From: JBFIHF01 sp964411125
GTDB taxonomy: Bacteria; Myxococcota_A; Bradymonadia; Bradymonadales; Bradymonadaceae
NCBI GenBank assembly: GCA_964411125.1
Contig: CAYPJU010000076.1
Coordinates: 1-32,208 of the forward strand
DNA: 32,208 nt
Direction of reading: 5' to 3'
Every line of letters begins with the position of its first letter. Positions within the stretch are counted from its first letter, which is position 1. Shown here one piece after another: positions 17,435 to 24,545 of this stretch. A program made the translations under genes and the position numbers. The notes beneath the pieces were generated by a model, which was not told the origin of the DNA, did not search any database, and saw only the letters and a list, made by a program, of their open reading frames with translations.

Positions 17435-17803
17435 TCAGCGGCGTTTGCGCACCATGGCGCGACGGGGTCCACGCTTCGTGCGGGCATTGGTTCGCGTTCG
17501 CTGTCCACGCACGGGAAGTCCCTTGCGATGGCGGATTCCGCGATAGCAGTTGAGGTCCTTGAGGCGCTTGATGTTCATCTGAACTTCGCGCCGAAGGTCA
17601 CCCTCCACCGAGTACTCTGCTTCGAGGACGTCGCGAATACGACGCACTTCGTCCTCAGTCATCTCGTCGGTCTTCAGGGAGCGATCGATTCCTGCCTTCT
17701 CGAGAATCTCGACGGCAAGGCTACGACCGATTCCGTAAATGTAGGTCAGCGCAATGTCGATGCGCTTCCGACGAGGAAGGTCAATTCCCGCAATACGTGC
17801 CAC
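17435..17803 (-). CDS. rpsM: 30S ribosomal protein S13
   Basis: A 122-aa S13 of normal length. It opens with ARIAGIDLPRRKRIDIALTYIYGIG and ends with the basic CYRGIRHRKGLPVRGQRTRTNARTKRG tail that contacts P-site tRNA. The initiation codon is GTG, with TTAGGAG eight bases or so upstream, starting 16 bases after the rpmJ stop. It belongs to the infA-rpmJ-rpsM-rpsK segment. Confidence 0.98.
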   Translation of the reverse strand: MARIAGIDLPRRKRIDIALTYIYGIGRSLAVEILEKAGIDRSLKTDEMTEDEVRRIRDVLEAEYSVEGDLRREVQMNIKRLKDLNCYRGIRHRKGLPVRGQRTRTNARTKRGPRRAMVRKRR

Positions 17804-17819
17804 GTTTCAAACTCCTAAT

Positions 17820-17933
17820 TCAGCCCTGCCGCTGCTTGTGGCGAGGGTTCGTGCAGATCACGCGAACCACGCCTTTGCGGCGGATGACCTTGCACTTGTC
17901 ACAAATCTTCTTAACCGAAGGACGGACTTTCAT
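17820..17933 (-). CDS. rpmJ: 50S ribosomal protein L36
   Basis: A 37-aa L36, full length for the family: MKVRPSVKKICDKCK followed by VIRRKGVVRVICTNPRHKQ. It carries the zinc-ribbon set Cys11, Cys14, Cys27 and His32, the C+ (zinc-containing) form. It is cytosolic, on the large subunit. It begins 15 bases after the infA stop, with TAGGAACGAAA before the ATG as Shine-Dalgarno. Confidence 0.97.
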   Translation of the reverse strand: MKVRPSVKKICDKCKVIRRKGVVRVICTNPRHKQRQG

Positions 17934-17948
17934 TTTCGTTCCTAAAGT

Positions 17949-18167
17949 CTACTTCGAGCGGTAGGTGATACGGCCGCGCGTGAGGTCGTACGGGGATAGC
18001 TCCACCGTCACTCTGTCACCCGGCAAGATCTTGATGAAGTGCATACGCATCTTCCCCGAGATATGTGCCAGGACCTTGTGTCCATTTTCGAGTTCCACTC
18101 GGAACATCGCGTTTGGCAACGGTTCGAGAACCGTTCCCTCAACTTCAATGACCTCTTCTTTCGCCAT
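17949..18167 (-). CDS. infA: Translation initiation factor IF-1
   Basis: A 72-aa IF-1, exact family length, a single OB-fold: MAKEEVIEVEGTVLEPLPNAMFRV, then ENGHKVLAHISGKMRMHFIKI and PGDRVTVELSPYDLTRGRITYR. It occupies the A site of the small subunit during initiation. The ATG at 18167 has GGAAAGG seven bases upstream and gives the canonical length; a longer in-frame opening at 18209 is unlikely. The gene is preceded by a candidate promoter and an approximately 105-nt leader, and it starts a separate transcription segment from adk. Confidence 0.98.
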   Translation of the reverse strand: MAKEEVIEVEGTVLEPLPNAMFRVELENGHKVLAHISGKMRMHFIKILPGDRVTVELSPYDLTRGRITYRSK

Positions 18168-18279
18168 GAACCTTTCCGCAGGTGTCTCGCCAGTGCCCCT
18201 GTTGGGCAATACTTCTGTCAGCGGCGGATTCCCGCCTCTTCCCCCGCGTTCCGCGCTTTCGGGGTCGCGAGGGCCGGTT

Positions 18280-18308
18280 TATCTACATGTTCGCCGGAGG
18301 GAAGTCAA
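18280..18308 (-). promoter_or_regulatory. Candidate sigma70-type promoter for infA-rpmJ-rpsM-rpsK
   Basis: On the minus strand TTGACT (18303-18308) matches five of six -35 positions and is followed after 17 bases by TAGATA (18280-18285), a partial -10. Transcription would start about 105 bases before the infA ATG. The spacer between adk and infA (18168-18446) contains no coding sequence. It also has a small stem-loop AGGATCC/GGATCCT at 18322-18342 and a GGCGG/CCGCC hairpin at 18223-18236 in the leader. Confidence 0.5.
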
Positions 18309-18446
18309 GCACTCCGGATGAAGGATCCGCTGTGAGGATCCTCGTTCGAGCTCGGCGATGGGAGTCACCGTTCCTGGCGTCGCCCGCCGTCGTCGAACGC
18401 GCCGCGTAGCCCTGTGCGTAAGGGGGAAAACCTTCCGGTCTCGTCG

Positions 18447-19085
18447 TTACTCGACCGCCTGGCGGATCCGCTGCTCGATCTCAGACGGCGATCCCTCACC
18501 GTCGACGTTGAGAACCTTCCCGAGGTCGTCATAGAAGTCGACGAGTGGAGCCGTCTTCGCCCCATACGACTCGAGGCGCTGCTTGATGGCGACGGGCTCG
18601 TCGTCGGGCCGCACGATGAGGGCCCCACCACACTTGTCGCAAACCCCGTCGGACTTCGGAGGGCTGAACTCTCGGTGGTACGAGGCACCGCACTCGGGGC
18701 ACGACAGGCGTCCACCGAGGCGTCGGATAACCTCCTCCTCGGAGACCTGGATGTTGACCACGCCGTCGAGCTCGATCCCCATCTCACCCAGCGCCTTCGC
18801 TTGGGCGACAGTGCGGGGGAACCCATCGAGGATGAAGCCGGCAGCCGCGTCCTCTTCCTGAAGGCGCTCGGCGACGATGCCGATCACCACCTCGTCGGGG
18901 ACCAGGTCTCCGGCGTCCATGAACTCACCGGCCTTGCGGCCGAGCTCGGTACCCTTGCGCCGCGCTTCGCGGAGCATGTCACCGGTGGAGATCTGAGGGA
19001 TGCCGAAGTCGTCGGCGAGTCGTTGTGCCTGGGTGCCTTTTCCGGCGCCCGGGGGGCCGAGAAACATGAGCTTTCGCTTCGCCAT
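18447..19085 (-). CDS. adk: Adenylate kinase
   Basis: A 212-aa long-form adenylate kinase that interconverts ATP, AMP and ADP in the cytosol. It has the P-loop GPPGAGKGTQ (10-19), the AMP-binding ISTGDMLR and GFILDGFPRT, and a zinc-type lid with four Cys (LSCPECGASYH and GVCDKCGG). The ATG starts one base after the secY stop (TGA-G-ATG), so it is translationally coupled to secY. No map gene follows, though map commonly sits between adk and infA; a 279-bp spacer with a promoter comes next. Confidence 0.98.
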   Translation of the reverse strand: MAKRKLMFLGPPGAGKGTQAQRLADDFGIPQISTGDMLREARRKGTELGRKAGEFMDAGDLVPDEVVIGIVAERLQEEDAAAGFILDGFPRTVAQAKALGEMGIELDGVVNIQVSEEEVIRRLGGRLSCPECGASYHREFSPPKSDGVCDKCGGALIVRPDDEPVAIKQRLESYGAKTAPLVDFYDDLGKVLNVDGEGSPSEIEQRIRQAVE

Positions 19086-19086
19086 C

Positions 19087-20433
19087 TCAGGTCTCGTCTT
19101 CGTCGGTACGCCCAGCGATGCGGGACCGCGCCCCTGCCGATGCCTTCGCGCTGAAGTCGTCGTAGTGGCGGGTGATCAGGTGGTTTTCGATCTGACCGAC
19201 CGTGTCCAGGCCGACCGTGACCGTAATGAGCAGACTCATGCCGCCGAGGAAGAAGCTGATGCCGAGCTTGTCTTGCAACAGGAACGGCATGATGCACACA
19301 GCGGTGATGTAAACCGACCCTGCCGCGGTGAGCCGCTCCATCACCGACTCGATGTACTCGGCGGTGCGCTTGCCCGGACGAATCCCCGGGATGAACGCGT
19401 CGGCCTTCTTCAAGTTGTCCGCCATGTCGACGGGGTTCATCTGCACCGCGGTGTAGAAGAAGCAGAAGAAGATGATCAGGATCCCGTAGATGACGTTGTA
19501 TCGCCAGTCACCCGGCACGAGCGCCCCCTGAATCCACTGCGCGACGGGCGCAGATTCGAAGTAGCTGGCGATCGTCGAGGGGAAGATCAGGATCGACGAG
19601 GCGAAGATGGGCGGGATGACACCGGCCATGTTCACCTTGAGCGGAAGGTGGTGCGACTGCCCTCCGTAGATCTTTCGCCCGACCATCCGTTTTGCGTACT
19701 GCAGCGGAACCCTTCGTTGCGCCTGTTCGAAGAAGGCGATGAATGCGGTCGTGAAGAGAGCGATGAGCCCGATGGCGACGACCGTGAAGGTCGAGAGACT
19801 ACCGGACTGTGCCTGAAGGAGCGTCTGCGACACGGCGGGGAGGAACCCGGCGAGGATGGACGCAGTGATGATGAGCGAGATGCCGTTGCCGACGCCGCGC
19901 TCGGTGATCTGCTCGCCGAGCCACATCACGAAGAGCGTGCCGGCGCACAGCGTTATCACCGTCATGAGTCGGAAGGTCCAACCAGGCTCGACCAAGAGGC
20001 CGAGCTCGGGGTTTCCGTTGTGCTGGTTTTCGAGGAAGAACGCGATACCGAAGCCCTGGATCGCACTGAGGATCAGGGTTCCGTACCGCGTGTACTGCGT
20101 GATCTTCTTTCGCCCCTGCTCCCCTTCTTTCTGCAGTCGCTCGACCGCCGGAACGACGACCGTCATGAGCTGCAGAATGATGGAGGCGGAGATGTACGGC
20201 ATGATGCCGAGCGCGAAAACACTCGCCATCTCGAACGCGCCACCCGTGAAGAGGTTGAGGAGCCCGAGGAAACCACCGCCGGCGCCCGCGACCATCTGCG
20301 ACATCGCAGAACGGTTCACCCCCGGGAGGGGGATGAAGACACCGACACGGTAGATGGCGATCATCGCCAACGTGAAGAGCAGTCGGAACCGGAGTTCGGC
20401 GTTCTGCGTGATGTTGGCGAATTTGCTAGCCAC
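19087..20433 (-). CDS. secY: Preprotein translocase subunit SecY
   Basis: A 448-aa SecY, usual length, the channel-forming inner-membrane subunit of SecYEG. Its 10 predicted membrane helices begin at FRLLFTLAMIAIYRVGVFIPLPGV. Characteristic loops include ITQYTRYGT, QAQRRVPLQYAKRMVGRK (cytosolic C4-type loop) and PGIRPGKRTAEYIESVMERLT (C5 loop contacting the ribosome and SecA). It abuts rplO with zero bases between stop and start, as expected for the spc operon. Confidence 0.98.
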   Translation of the reverse strand: MASKFANITQNAELRFRLLFTLAMIAIYRVGVFIPLPGVNRSAMSQMVAGAGGGFLGLLNLFTGGAFEMASVFALGIMPYISASIILQLMTVVVPAVERLQKEGEQGRKKITQYTRYGTLILSAIQGFGIAFFLENQHNGNPELGLLVEPGWTFRLMTVITLCAGTLFVMWLGEQITERGVGNGISLIITASILAGFLPAVSQTLLQAQSGSLSTFTVVAIGLIALFTTAFIAFFEQAQRRVPLQYAKRMVGRKIYGGQSHHLPLKVNMAGVIPPIFASSILIFPSTIASYFESAPVAQWIQGALVPGDWRYNVIYGILIIFFCFFYTAVQMNPVDMADNLKKADAFIPGIRPGKRTAEYIESVMERLTAAGSVYITAVCIMPFLLQDKLGISFFLGGMSLLITVTVGLDTVGQIENHLITRHYDDFSAKASAGARSRIAGRTDEDET

Positions 20434-20883
20434 TTATGCGACCTCGACAGAACCGCCCGCAGCCTCGATCTTCGAGATCGCGGATTTGCTGAACTTCGTC
20501 GCCTTCACGGTGAGAGCTTTCGTGAGCTCCCCGTCACCGAGAACCTTGACGCCGTCGTCTTTCTTCTGGGTCAAGCCATGCTCGCGCAGGGCGGCGTAGT
20601 CGACCGTCGCTCCGGCTTCGAAGTATTCTTCGAGGTCACGGATGTTGACGATCGAGTAGTCCGGAGCGTTCTGGCTGCGGAAACCGACCTTCGGCAGTCG
20701 CCGATGGATCGGCATCTGGCCGCCTTCGAAGCCCGGCTTGATGCTGCCGCCGGAGCGAGATTTCTGTCCTTTCTGCCCTTTCCCGGACGTCTTGCCGAGA
20801 GTCGAGCCTTCACCGCGACCGACGCGCTTACGATTCTTCGTAGCGCCGGGCTGCGGCTTGAGATTTTCGAGATCGGTAGCCAT
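20434..20883 (-). CDS. rplO: 50S ribosomal protein L15
   Basis: A 149-aa L15, normal length. The N-terminal Gly/Lys-rich extension (KRVGRGEGSTLGKTSGKGQKG) and the GFEGGQMPIHRRLPKVGF segment identify it. It stabilises 23S rRNA domains late in large-subunit assembly. It lies 3 bases after rpmD and directly abuts secY. Confidence 0.98.
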   Translation of the reverse strand: MATDLENLKPQPGATKNRKRVGRGEGSTLGKTSGKGQKGQKSRSGGSIKPGFEGGQMPIHRRLPKVGFRSQNAPDYSIVNIRDLEEYFEAGATVDYAALREHGLTQKKDDGVKVLGDGELTKALTVKATKFSKSAISKIEAAGGSVEVA

Positions 20884-20886
20884 CGA

Positions 20887-21072
20887 TCAATCCTCCAACC
20901 GTTCGATCTCCACGAGATGCTTGACCTTGTCGAGCATGCCGCGGGTCGACGGATTATCTTTCACAACGACGGTGCGTCCTCGCCGGGTGAGGCCCAACGA
21001 CGTGAGCGTCGTGAGAGCCTCTTTTCGTTTTCCGGCGCGACCGCGTGTCAGCGTAACTTTGAATTCAGCCAT
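20887..21072 (-). CDS. rpmD: 50S ribosomal protein L30
   Basis: A 61-aa L30, normal bacterial short form: MAEFKVTLTRGRAGKRKEALTTL, LGLTRRGRTVVVKDNPSTRGM and KVKHLVEIERL. A GTG-initiated frame 15 bases longer exists, but those bases contain the strong Shine-Dalgarno GGGAGG serving the ATG at 21072, which is therefore taken as the start. It lies between rpsE and rplO as in the canonical spc operon. Confidence 0.96.
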   Translation of the reverse strand: MAEFKVTLTRGRAGKRKEALTTLTSLGLTRRGRTVVVKDNPSTRGMLDKVKHLVEIERLED

Positions 21073-21098
21073 CTTGATTCCTCCCACACCCGGAAAGT

Positions 21099-21611
21099 TC
21101 AGGGTGCAGCTTCATCGGTGGGGATCTCCTGGCCCAGACGACGCCGATATTCGGTCGGGTCGACGAGCGATTCCAGTCCCTGCACCGTCGCCTTGACGAT
21201 GTTGTGGGGATTGTTCGAGCCGAGGCTCTTGGTCAGGATGTTGTTGATCCCGGCCGCCTCGAGGATCGCGCGAACCGGTCCACCAGCGATGACACCGGTA
21301 CCGGCGCTCGCGGGTTTGAGGAGCACGGCACCGCTGCCGAACTTCCCGAGGACCTCGTGCGGGATCGTGTCGTCGATGATCGGGACGGTGAGGAGGTTGC
21401 CGCGCGCCTTTTCCGCTCCTTTGCGGATCGCTTCGGGAACTTCATTCGCTTTGCCGTGTCCGACACCGACTTTTCCGTTTCCGTCACCAACGACCACGAT
21501 GGCGCTGAAGCTGAAACGGCGTCCACCTTTGACGACCTTCGCCACGCGATTGATCGCGATGACGTTTTCTTCGAGGTCCGATTCTTCTTTTCTTCGACGT
21601 CCGTATGCCAC
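21099..21611 (-). CDS. rpsE: 30S ribosomal protein S5
   Basis: A 170-aa S5, normal length. It has an N-terminal dsRBD-like part (ENVIAINRVAKVVKGGRRFSF, VVGDGNGKVGVGHGKA), the S5 C-terminal domain (GAVLLKPASAGTGVIAGGPVRAILEAAGI) and KSLGSNNPHNIVKAT. It takes part in decoding accuracy and mRNA entry. Initiation is at GTG, with GGAGG five bases upstream overlapping the tail of the spacer after rplR. Its stop lies within the loop of a modest CACCC/GGGTG stem. Confidence 0.98.
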   Translation of the reverse strand: MAYGRRRKEESDLEENVIAINRVAKVVKGGRRFSFSAIVVVGDGNGKVGVGHGKANEVPEAIRKGAEKARGNLLTVPIIDDTIPHEVLGKFGSGAVLLKPASAGTGVIAGGPVRAILEAAGINNILTKSLGSNNPHNIVKATVQGLESLVDPTEYRRRLGQEIPTDEAAP

Positions 21612-21623
21612 GAGGGCCTCCGA

Positions 21624-21980
21624 TCAAAAATTCAACCCGGCTTCGCGCGCGCCGTCGGCGACGGCAGCGACACGACCGTGGTAGATGTATCCATTGCGGT
21701 CGAAGACAACAGCCTCGATCCCTTTCTCTTTCGCTCGCTCGGCGACGAGGCGACCGACTTCTTTGGCCTTCGCCTTTTTGTCGTCTCCGCCAGCCCCTTC
21801 GTCGAGCGTGGAGGCTGCGGCGACGGTCACACCCGAAACGTCGTCGACGATCTGGGCGTACATGTGGCGGTTCGAACGATAGATGGTCAGCCTGGGACGC
21901 TCGGTGGAGCCCGAAACCTTTTTGCGGACACGACGCTTGCGACGTGCTCGCTTGCTCATTCTTTCTTTCTTGCTCAGCAT
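21624..21980 (-). CDS. rplR: 50S ribosomal protein L18
   Basis: A 118-aa L18, normal length, a 5S rRNA-binding protein. Diagnostic segments are RVRKKVSGSTERPRLTIYRSNRHMYAQIVDD and the C-terminal VVFDRNGYIYHGRVAAVADGAREAGL. The ATG at 21980 (MLSKKERMSKR) is chosen because AAGGA lies about seven bases upstream; a GTG frame opening 18 bases earlier would include that Shine-Dalgarno. A strong hairpin lies just upstream, between rplF and rplR. Confidence 0.97.
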   Translation of the reverse strand: MLSKKERMSKRARRKRRVRKKVSGSTERPRLTIYRSNRHMYAQIVDDVSGVTVAAASTLDEGAGGDDKKAKAKEVGRLVAERAKEKGIEAVVFDRNGYIYHGRVAAVADGAREAGLNF

Positions 21981-21995
21981 CTCTATTCCTTCTCG

Positions 21996-22020
21996 CACCG
22001 CCGACGGTGTCGGCAGGGTG
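21996..22020. other. Stem-loop between rplF and rplR
   Basis: CACC-GCCGAC, loop GGT, GTCGGC-ag-GGTG: ten base pairs interrupted by a two-base bulge. It starts 14 bases after the rplF stop and ends just before the rplR Shine-Dalgarno. There is no T-tract, so it is not a standard terminator; it could act in mRNA stability or translation control. Confidence 0.6.
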
Positions 22021-22033
22021 CATTGGAGAGCGA

Positions 22034-22567
22034 TCAGGCGCCCGACTTACCTTCTTTGCGGATGATGCGCTCTTCTTTGTATTTGATCCCTTTGCCCTTG
22101 TACGGCTCCGGCTTCCTCAGCCCGCGAATCTTCGCGGCGACCTGACCCACGAGCTCCTTGTCGGGGCTCTTGAGCGTGATCGCGGTCTGCTGGACGTCGG
22201 CGTCGACGAGCTCCGGCAGTTCGAAGAGGATCGGATGGCTGTAGCCGAGGTCGAGGCGGATGAACTTGCCCTTCTTCTCAGCCCGGTATCCGACGCCGTT
22301 GATCTCGAGCTCGCGGCTGAACCCTTCGCTGACGCCCTCGACCATTCCGGCGATGAGCGAGCGAACGAGTCCCTGGTGCGAGCGCGCCTGGCGGCTCTCG
22401 TCGGGGCGGGAGACGATGATGTCGTCACCATCGCGCGACAACGAGACGACGTCCGAGACCGTGCGCTGGAGCTCCCCTTTGGGGCCCTTCACTTTCACGA
22501 GCTGGCCGTCGATCTTCACGTCGACGCCGTTGGGGACAGTGATCGGTTGTTTTCCTACGCGACTCAT
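22034..22567 (-). CDS. rplF: 50S ribosomal protein L6
   Basis: A 177-aa L6, normal length. It starts with MSRVGKQPITVPNGVDVKID. The repeat-fold middle holds GFSRELEINGVGYRAEKKG, and the C-terminal PEPYKGKGIKYKEERIIRKEGK is the classic L6 signature that contacts 23S rRNA near the sarcin-ricin loop. The ATG at 22567 has AGGAG six bases upstream, partly overlapping the rpsH stop (TAGGAG). It lies eight bases from rpsH. Confidence 0.98.
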   Translation of the reverse strand: MSRVGKQPITVPNGVDVKIDGQLVKVKGPKGELQRTVSDVVSLSRDGDDIIVSRPDESRQARSHQGLVRSLIAGMVEGVSEGFSRELEINGVGYRAEKKGKFIRLDLGYSHPILFELPELVDADVQQTAITLKSPDKELVGQVAAKIRGLRKPEPYKGKGIKYKEERIIRKEGKSGA

Positions 22568-22575
22568 GGCGACTC

Positions 22576-22977
22576 CTAGTAGACCGTGCAGACGAGCTCG
22601 CCGCCCAACTTCTGGGCGCGTGCTTCGCGATCTGCGATGACGCCCTTCGAGGTCGAGAGGATGGCGAGTCCCAGGCCGTTGAGGACCGGGGGAATCTCGT
22701 CCACTCCGACGTAGCGGCGTAGAGACGGTTTGCTGATGCGACGAAGCTTCTTGATCAGCGGCTTGTTGTCGTTGTCGTAGCGAAGCTCGATCGTCAGGGT
22801 GCCCTGGTGACCTTCTTCGCTCCACGACACCTCGCCGACGTATCCGTAGTCGCTGAGAATTTTCGCGATCGCGCGCTTCATTTTGCTGCCCGGCATGCTG
22901 ACCGAGGCGTGTCCCGCCATCTGGCCATTCCGAATGCGGGTGAGCATGTCGGCGATCGGATCTTGATGCGTTGCCAT
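22576..22977 (-). CDS. rpsH: 30S ribosomal protein S8
   Basis: A 133-aa S8, normal length: DPIADMLTRIRNGQMAGHASVSMPGSKMKRAIAKIL at the N-terminus and RRYVGVDEIPPVLNGLGLAILSTSKGVIADREAR toward the C-terminus, which carries the rRNA-binding surface. S8 is the known translational repressor of the E. coli spc operon; whether it regulates here is not shown. A structured 117-nt spacer separates it from rpsN. Confidence 0.98.
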   Translation of the reverse strand: MATHQDPIADMLTRIRNGQMAGHASVSMPGSKMKRAIAKILSDYGYVGEVSWSEEGHQGTLTIELRYDNDNKPLIKKLRRISKPSLRRYVGVDEIPPVLNGLGLAILSTSKGVIADREARAQKLGGELVCTVY

Positions 22978-22998
22978 GTTATCTCCTTCGAAACGGTT

Positions 22999-23095
22999 CC
23001 CGTCGCCGCGCCATCTCCGACATGGAGGCGGAGGTCGCGGTGTTGCGACGGGCCTGTACCGAGGGTCAGCCGTGGACCGAAATGGTCCGCCGGCT
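22999..23095. other. Two adjacent stem-loops in the rpsN-rpsH spacer
   Basis: A compact hairpin AGCCG-t-GGACC, loop GAAAT, GGTCC-gc-CGGCT (23068-23095) touches the last base of the rpsN stop codon. Next to it, CCCGTCGC (22999-23006) pairs with GCGACGGG (23045-23052), enclosing further pairing (CTCC/GGAG). No T-tract is seen on the minus strand. The spacer is unusually long for this operon and seems built for RNA structure. Confidence 0.6.
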
Positions 23096-23280
23096 CACCA
23101 GCTCGCTTTGACCACGCCCGGAAGCGCGCCCTGGTGGGCGAGTTCCCGGAAGCAAATTCGACACATTTCGAATTTGCGGATGTATGCTCGCGACCGACCG
23201 CACAGCTTGCACCGGTTGTATTCGCGAACGGCGTACTTCTGTTTACGTTTCGCCTTGGCGACGAGTGATTTCTTAGCCAC
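23095..23280 (-). CDS. rpsN: 30S ribosomal protein S14, zinc-binding type
   Basis: A 61-aa short-form (type Z) S14, normal for the zinc-containing variant; C-minus forms are about 100 aa. It carries CKLCGRSRAYIRKFEMCRIC, the zinc-binding CxxC pair. It sits at the small-subunit head. It follows rplE by 12 bases, with GAGGAG as Shine-Dalgarno overlapping the rplE stop region. Confidence 0.98.
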   Translation of the reverse strand: MAKKSLVAKAKRKQKYAVREYNRCKLCGRSRAYIRKFEMCRICFRELAHQGALPGVVKASW

Positions 23281-23292
23281 GGTACGTTCTCC

Positions 23293-23934
23293 TCAGGATT
23301 CCGTGTTGGCTTCTTCTTGGTCGGCTGCTTCCCCAGCGCCATCGCCGTCCTGCTCGGACGTTTCGGCACCGGTGGGAGCTGCCTGCCGGCTTTCACGACG
23401 GATGAAGGGCATGCCGAGCCCGCGGAGCAGGCTACGGGATGCATCGTCTTCGTCACCCGACGTGACAATCGTGATGTTCATACCCCGAACCTTGTCGACT
23501 TTGTCGTACTCGATCTCGGGGAAGATGATCTGCTCGCGGATACCGATCGAGTAGTTTCCGTGTCCGTCGAAGGCCTTGTCGCTGATCCCTTTGAAGTCAC
23601 GGACTCGGGGGAGGGCGACGTAGATGAGGCGTTCGAGGAACTCCCACATCCGGTCGCCGCGCAGCGTCACTTTGGCGCCAATCGGCATCCCTTCACGAAG
23701 CTTGAACGTTGCGACCGAGCGGCGTGCGCGGGTCACTACGGCCTTCTGGCCCGTGATGAGAGCGAGCTCGGCGACGGCCGACTCGATGACCTTCGGGGTC
23801 TGGACGGCTTCGCCCAGGCCCATGTTGACGATCACTTTCTCCACGCGCGGTGCCTGGAACTGGTTCGTGAAACCGAACTCTTCCATGACGGCGGGGAGAA
23901 CTTCGTTTTTGTATTTCTGTTGCAGCAAGCTCAT
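23293..23934 (-). CDS. rplE: 50S ribosomal protein L5 with acidic C-terminal extension
   Basis: A 213-aa L5. The family core of about 180 residues is complete: LLQQKYKNEVLPAVMEEFGF, RVEKVIVNMGLGEA, TGQKAVVTRARRSVATFKLREGMPIGAKVTLRG and SIGIREQIIFPEIEYDKV. About 35 extra residues follow at the C-terminus, rich in Glu, Asp, Gln, Ala and Gly, probably disordered. The ATG at 23934 gives the family-typical start MSLLQQKY; the frame runs on to 23997 but the added residues are not L5-like. No strong Shine-Dalgarno is seen at either. A 190-bp spacer containing a terminator-like hairpin precedes it. Confidence 0.96.
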   Translation of the reverse strand: MSLLQQKYKNEVLPAVMEEFGFTNQFQAPRVEKVIVNMGLGEAVQTPKVIESAVAELALITGQKAVVTRARRSVATFKLREGMPIGAKVTLRGDRMWEFLERLIYVALPRVRDFKGISDKAFDGHGNYSIGIREQIIFPEIEYDKVDKVRGMNITIVTSGDEDDASRSLLRGLGMPFIRRESRQAAPTGAETSEQDGDGAGEAADQEEANTES

Positions 23935-24007
23935 TTCGGACTCTCGTCTGGCGGCAGGTTTCTGTTCCACCGCGCCGAATCCCATCTTCCGGCCCATTGC
24001 CGGGAGA

Positions 24008-24042
24008 CAATCAAAAGGGGCGCTTACTTAGCGGAGCGCCCC
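24008..24042 (-). terminator. Terminator-like hairpin upstream of rplE
   Basis: On the minus strand GGGGCGCT, a 10-nt loop, and AGCGCCCC are followed by TTTTGATT. The perfect 8-bp GC stem plus the U-rich tail resembles an intrinsic terminator or attenuator between rplX and rplE. A candidate promoter overlaps the same bases. Confidence 0.55.
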
Positions 24043-24053
24043 GCGGTAGTCAA
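24025..24053 (-). promoter_or_regulatory. Weak candidate promoter upstream of rplE
   Basis: TTGACT (24048-24053) is followed after 17 bases by TAAGTA (24025-24030). The -35 matches five of six consensus positions but the -10 is poor. The same TTGACT-N17-TA pattern is found upstream of infA. The -10 lies in the loop of the terminator-like hairpin. Confidence 0.3.
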
Positions 24054-24102
24054 CTAGCCCGTCGATTTTCGTATCGCGCGGATCCCGCGTGAACGTTCCG
24101 GC

Positions 24103-24133
24103 GAGGTGAGATCCCTCGAGAGGGTCACACCTC
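24103..24133. other. Stem-loop enclosing the rplX stop codon
   Basis: GAGGTG (24103-24108) pairs with CACCTC (24128-24133), with an inner CCCT/AGGG stem. The rplX stop (24125-24127) lies inside the structure. There is no U-tract, so intrinsic termination is unlikely here. Confidence 0.55.
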
Positions 24134-24511
24134 GTCGAAGACTTCTCCGGTCTTGGTCGACACACGAACCTTCTTGAGGCGCGCAGGGGCGTCCTTTCCG
24201 AAAGAACCACGGGCCGACTCGGCGTCGTCGAACAGCTCACCGCCCTTTCCAACCCAGCGCTTGCGCGTGCGGGTCGGTCCATCCAGCTCCTCGGAGTAGA
24301 GCGCGACGTTGGATGCGTGGATCCAACCTTCGATCTCGATCCGAGCGCCTTCGGCACCGGTGAGGGGGTTCGGGCGACGGTGCTTGGTGATCATGTTGCG
24401 GCGCTGAACCTTGACGCGGTTCTTTGCGCGGTCGATGGCGATGACTTCGCCATTCATCCCGGCGTCTTTGCCGCTCAGGACCACCACTTTGTCATTCTTT
24501 TTCACGTGCAT
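24125..24511 (-). CDS. rplX: 50S ribosomal protein L24
   Basis: A 128-aa L24, somewhat longer than the usual 100-110 aa. The KOW domain is at the start (MHVKKNDKVVVLSGKDAGMNGEVIAIDRAKNRVKVQ), followed by NMITKHRRPNPLTGAEGARIEIEGWIHASNVALY. The extra length lies in the region after that, with a Lys/Arg-rich insert (DGPTRTRKRWVGKGGELF). It is an assembly initiator of the large subunit. The ATG at 24511 gives the family-typical start; the longer frame is not L24-like. It lies 34 bases after rplN. Confidence 0.97.
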   Translation of the reverse strand: MHVKKNDKVVVLSGKDAGMNGEVIAIDRAKNRVKVQRRNMITKHRRPNPLTGAEGARIEIEGWIHASNVALYSEELDGPTRTRKRWVGKGGELFDDAESARGSFGKDAPARLKKVRVSTKTGEVFDEV

Positions 24512-24545
24512 GACATCCAACCTTTTTCTAATCGCGCTCGGGCTC

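Noticed and set aside
18168..18446. Possible map (methionine aminopeptidase) remnant between adk and infA
   Set aside because: No frame in this 279-bp spacer shows aminopeptidase-like sequence; only promoter and hairpin elements are seen.
19000..21684. 894-aa open frame on the plus strand
   Set aside because: It runs antisense across adk, secY, rplO, rpmD and rpsE, all well-supported genes; the product is Arg/Glu/Asp-rich noise.
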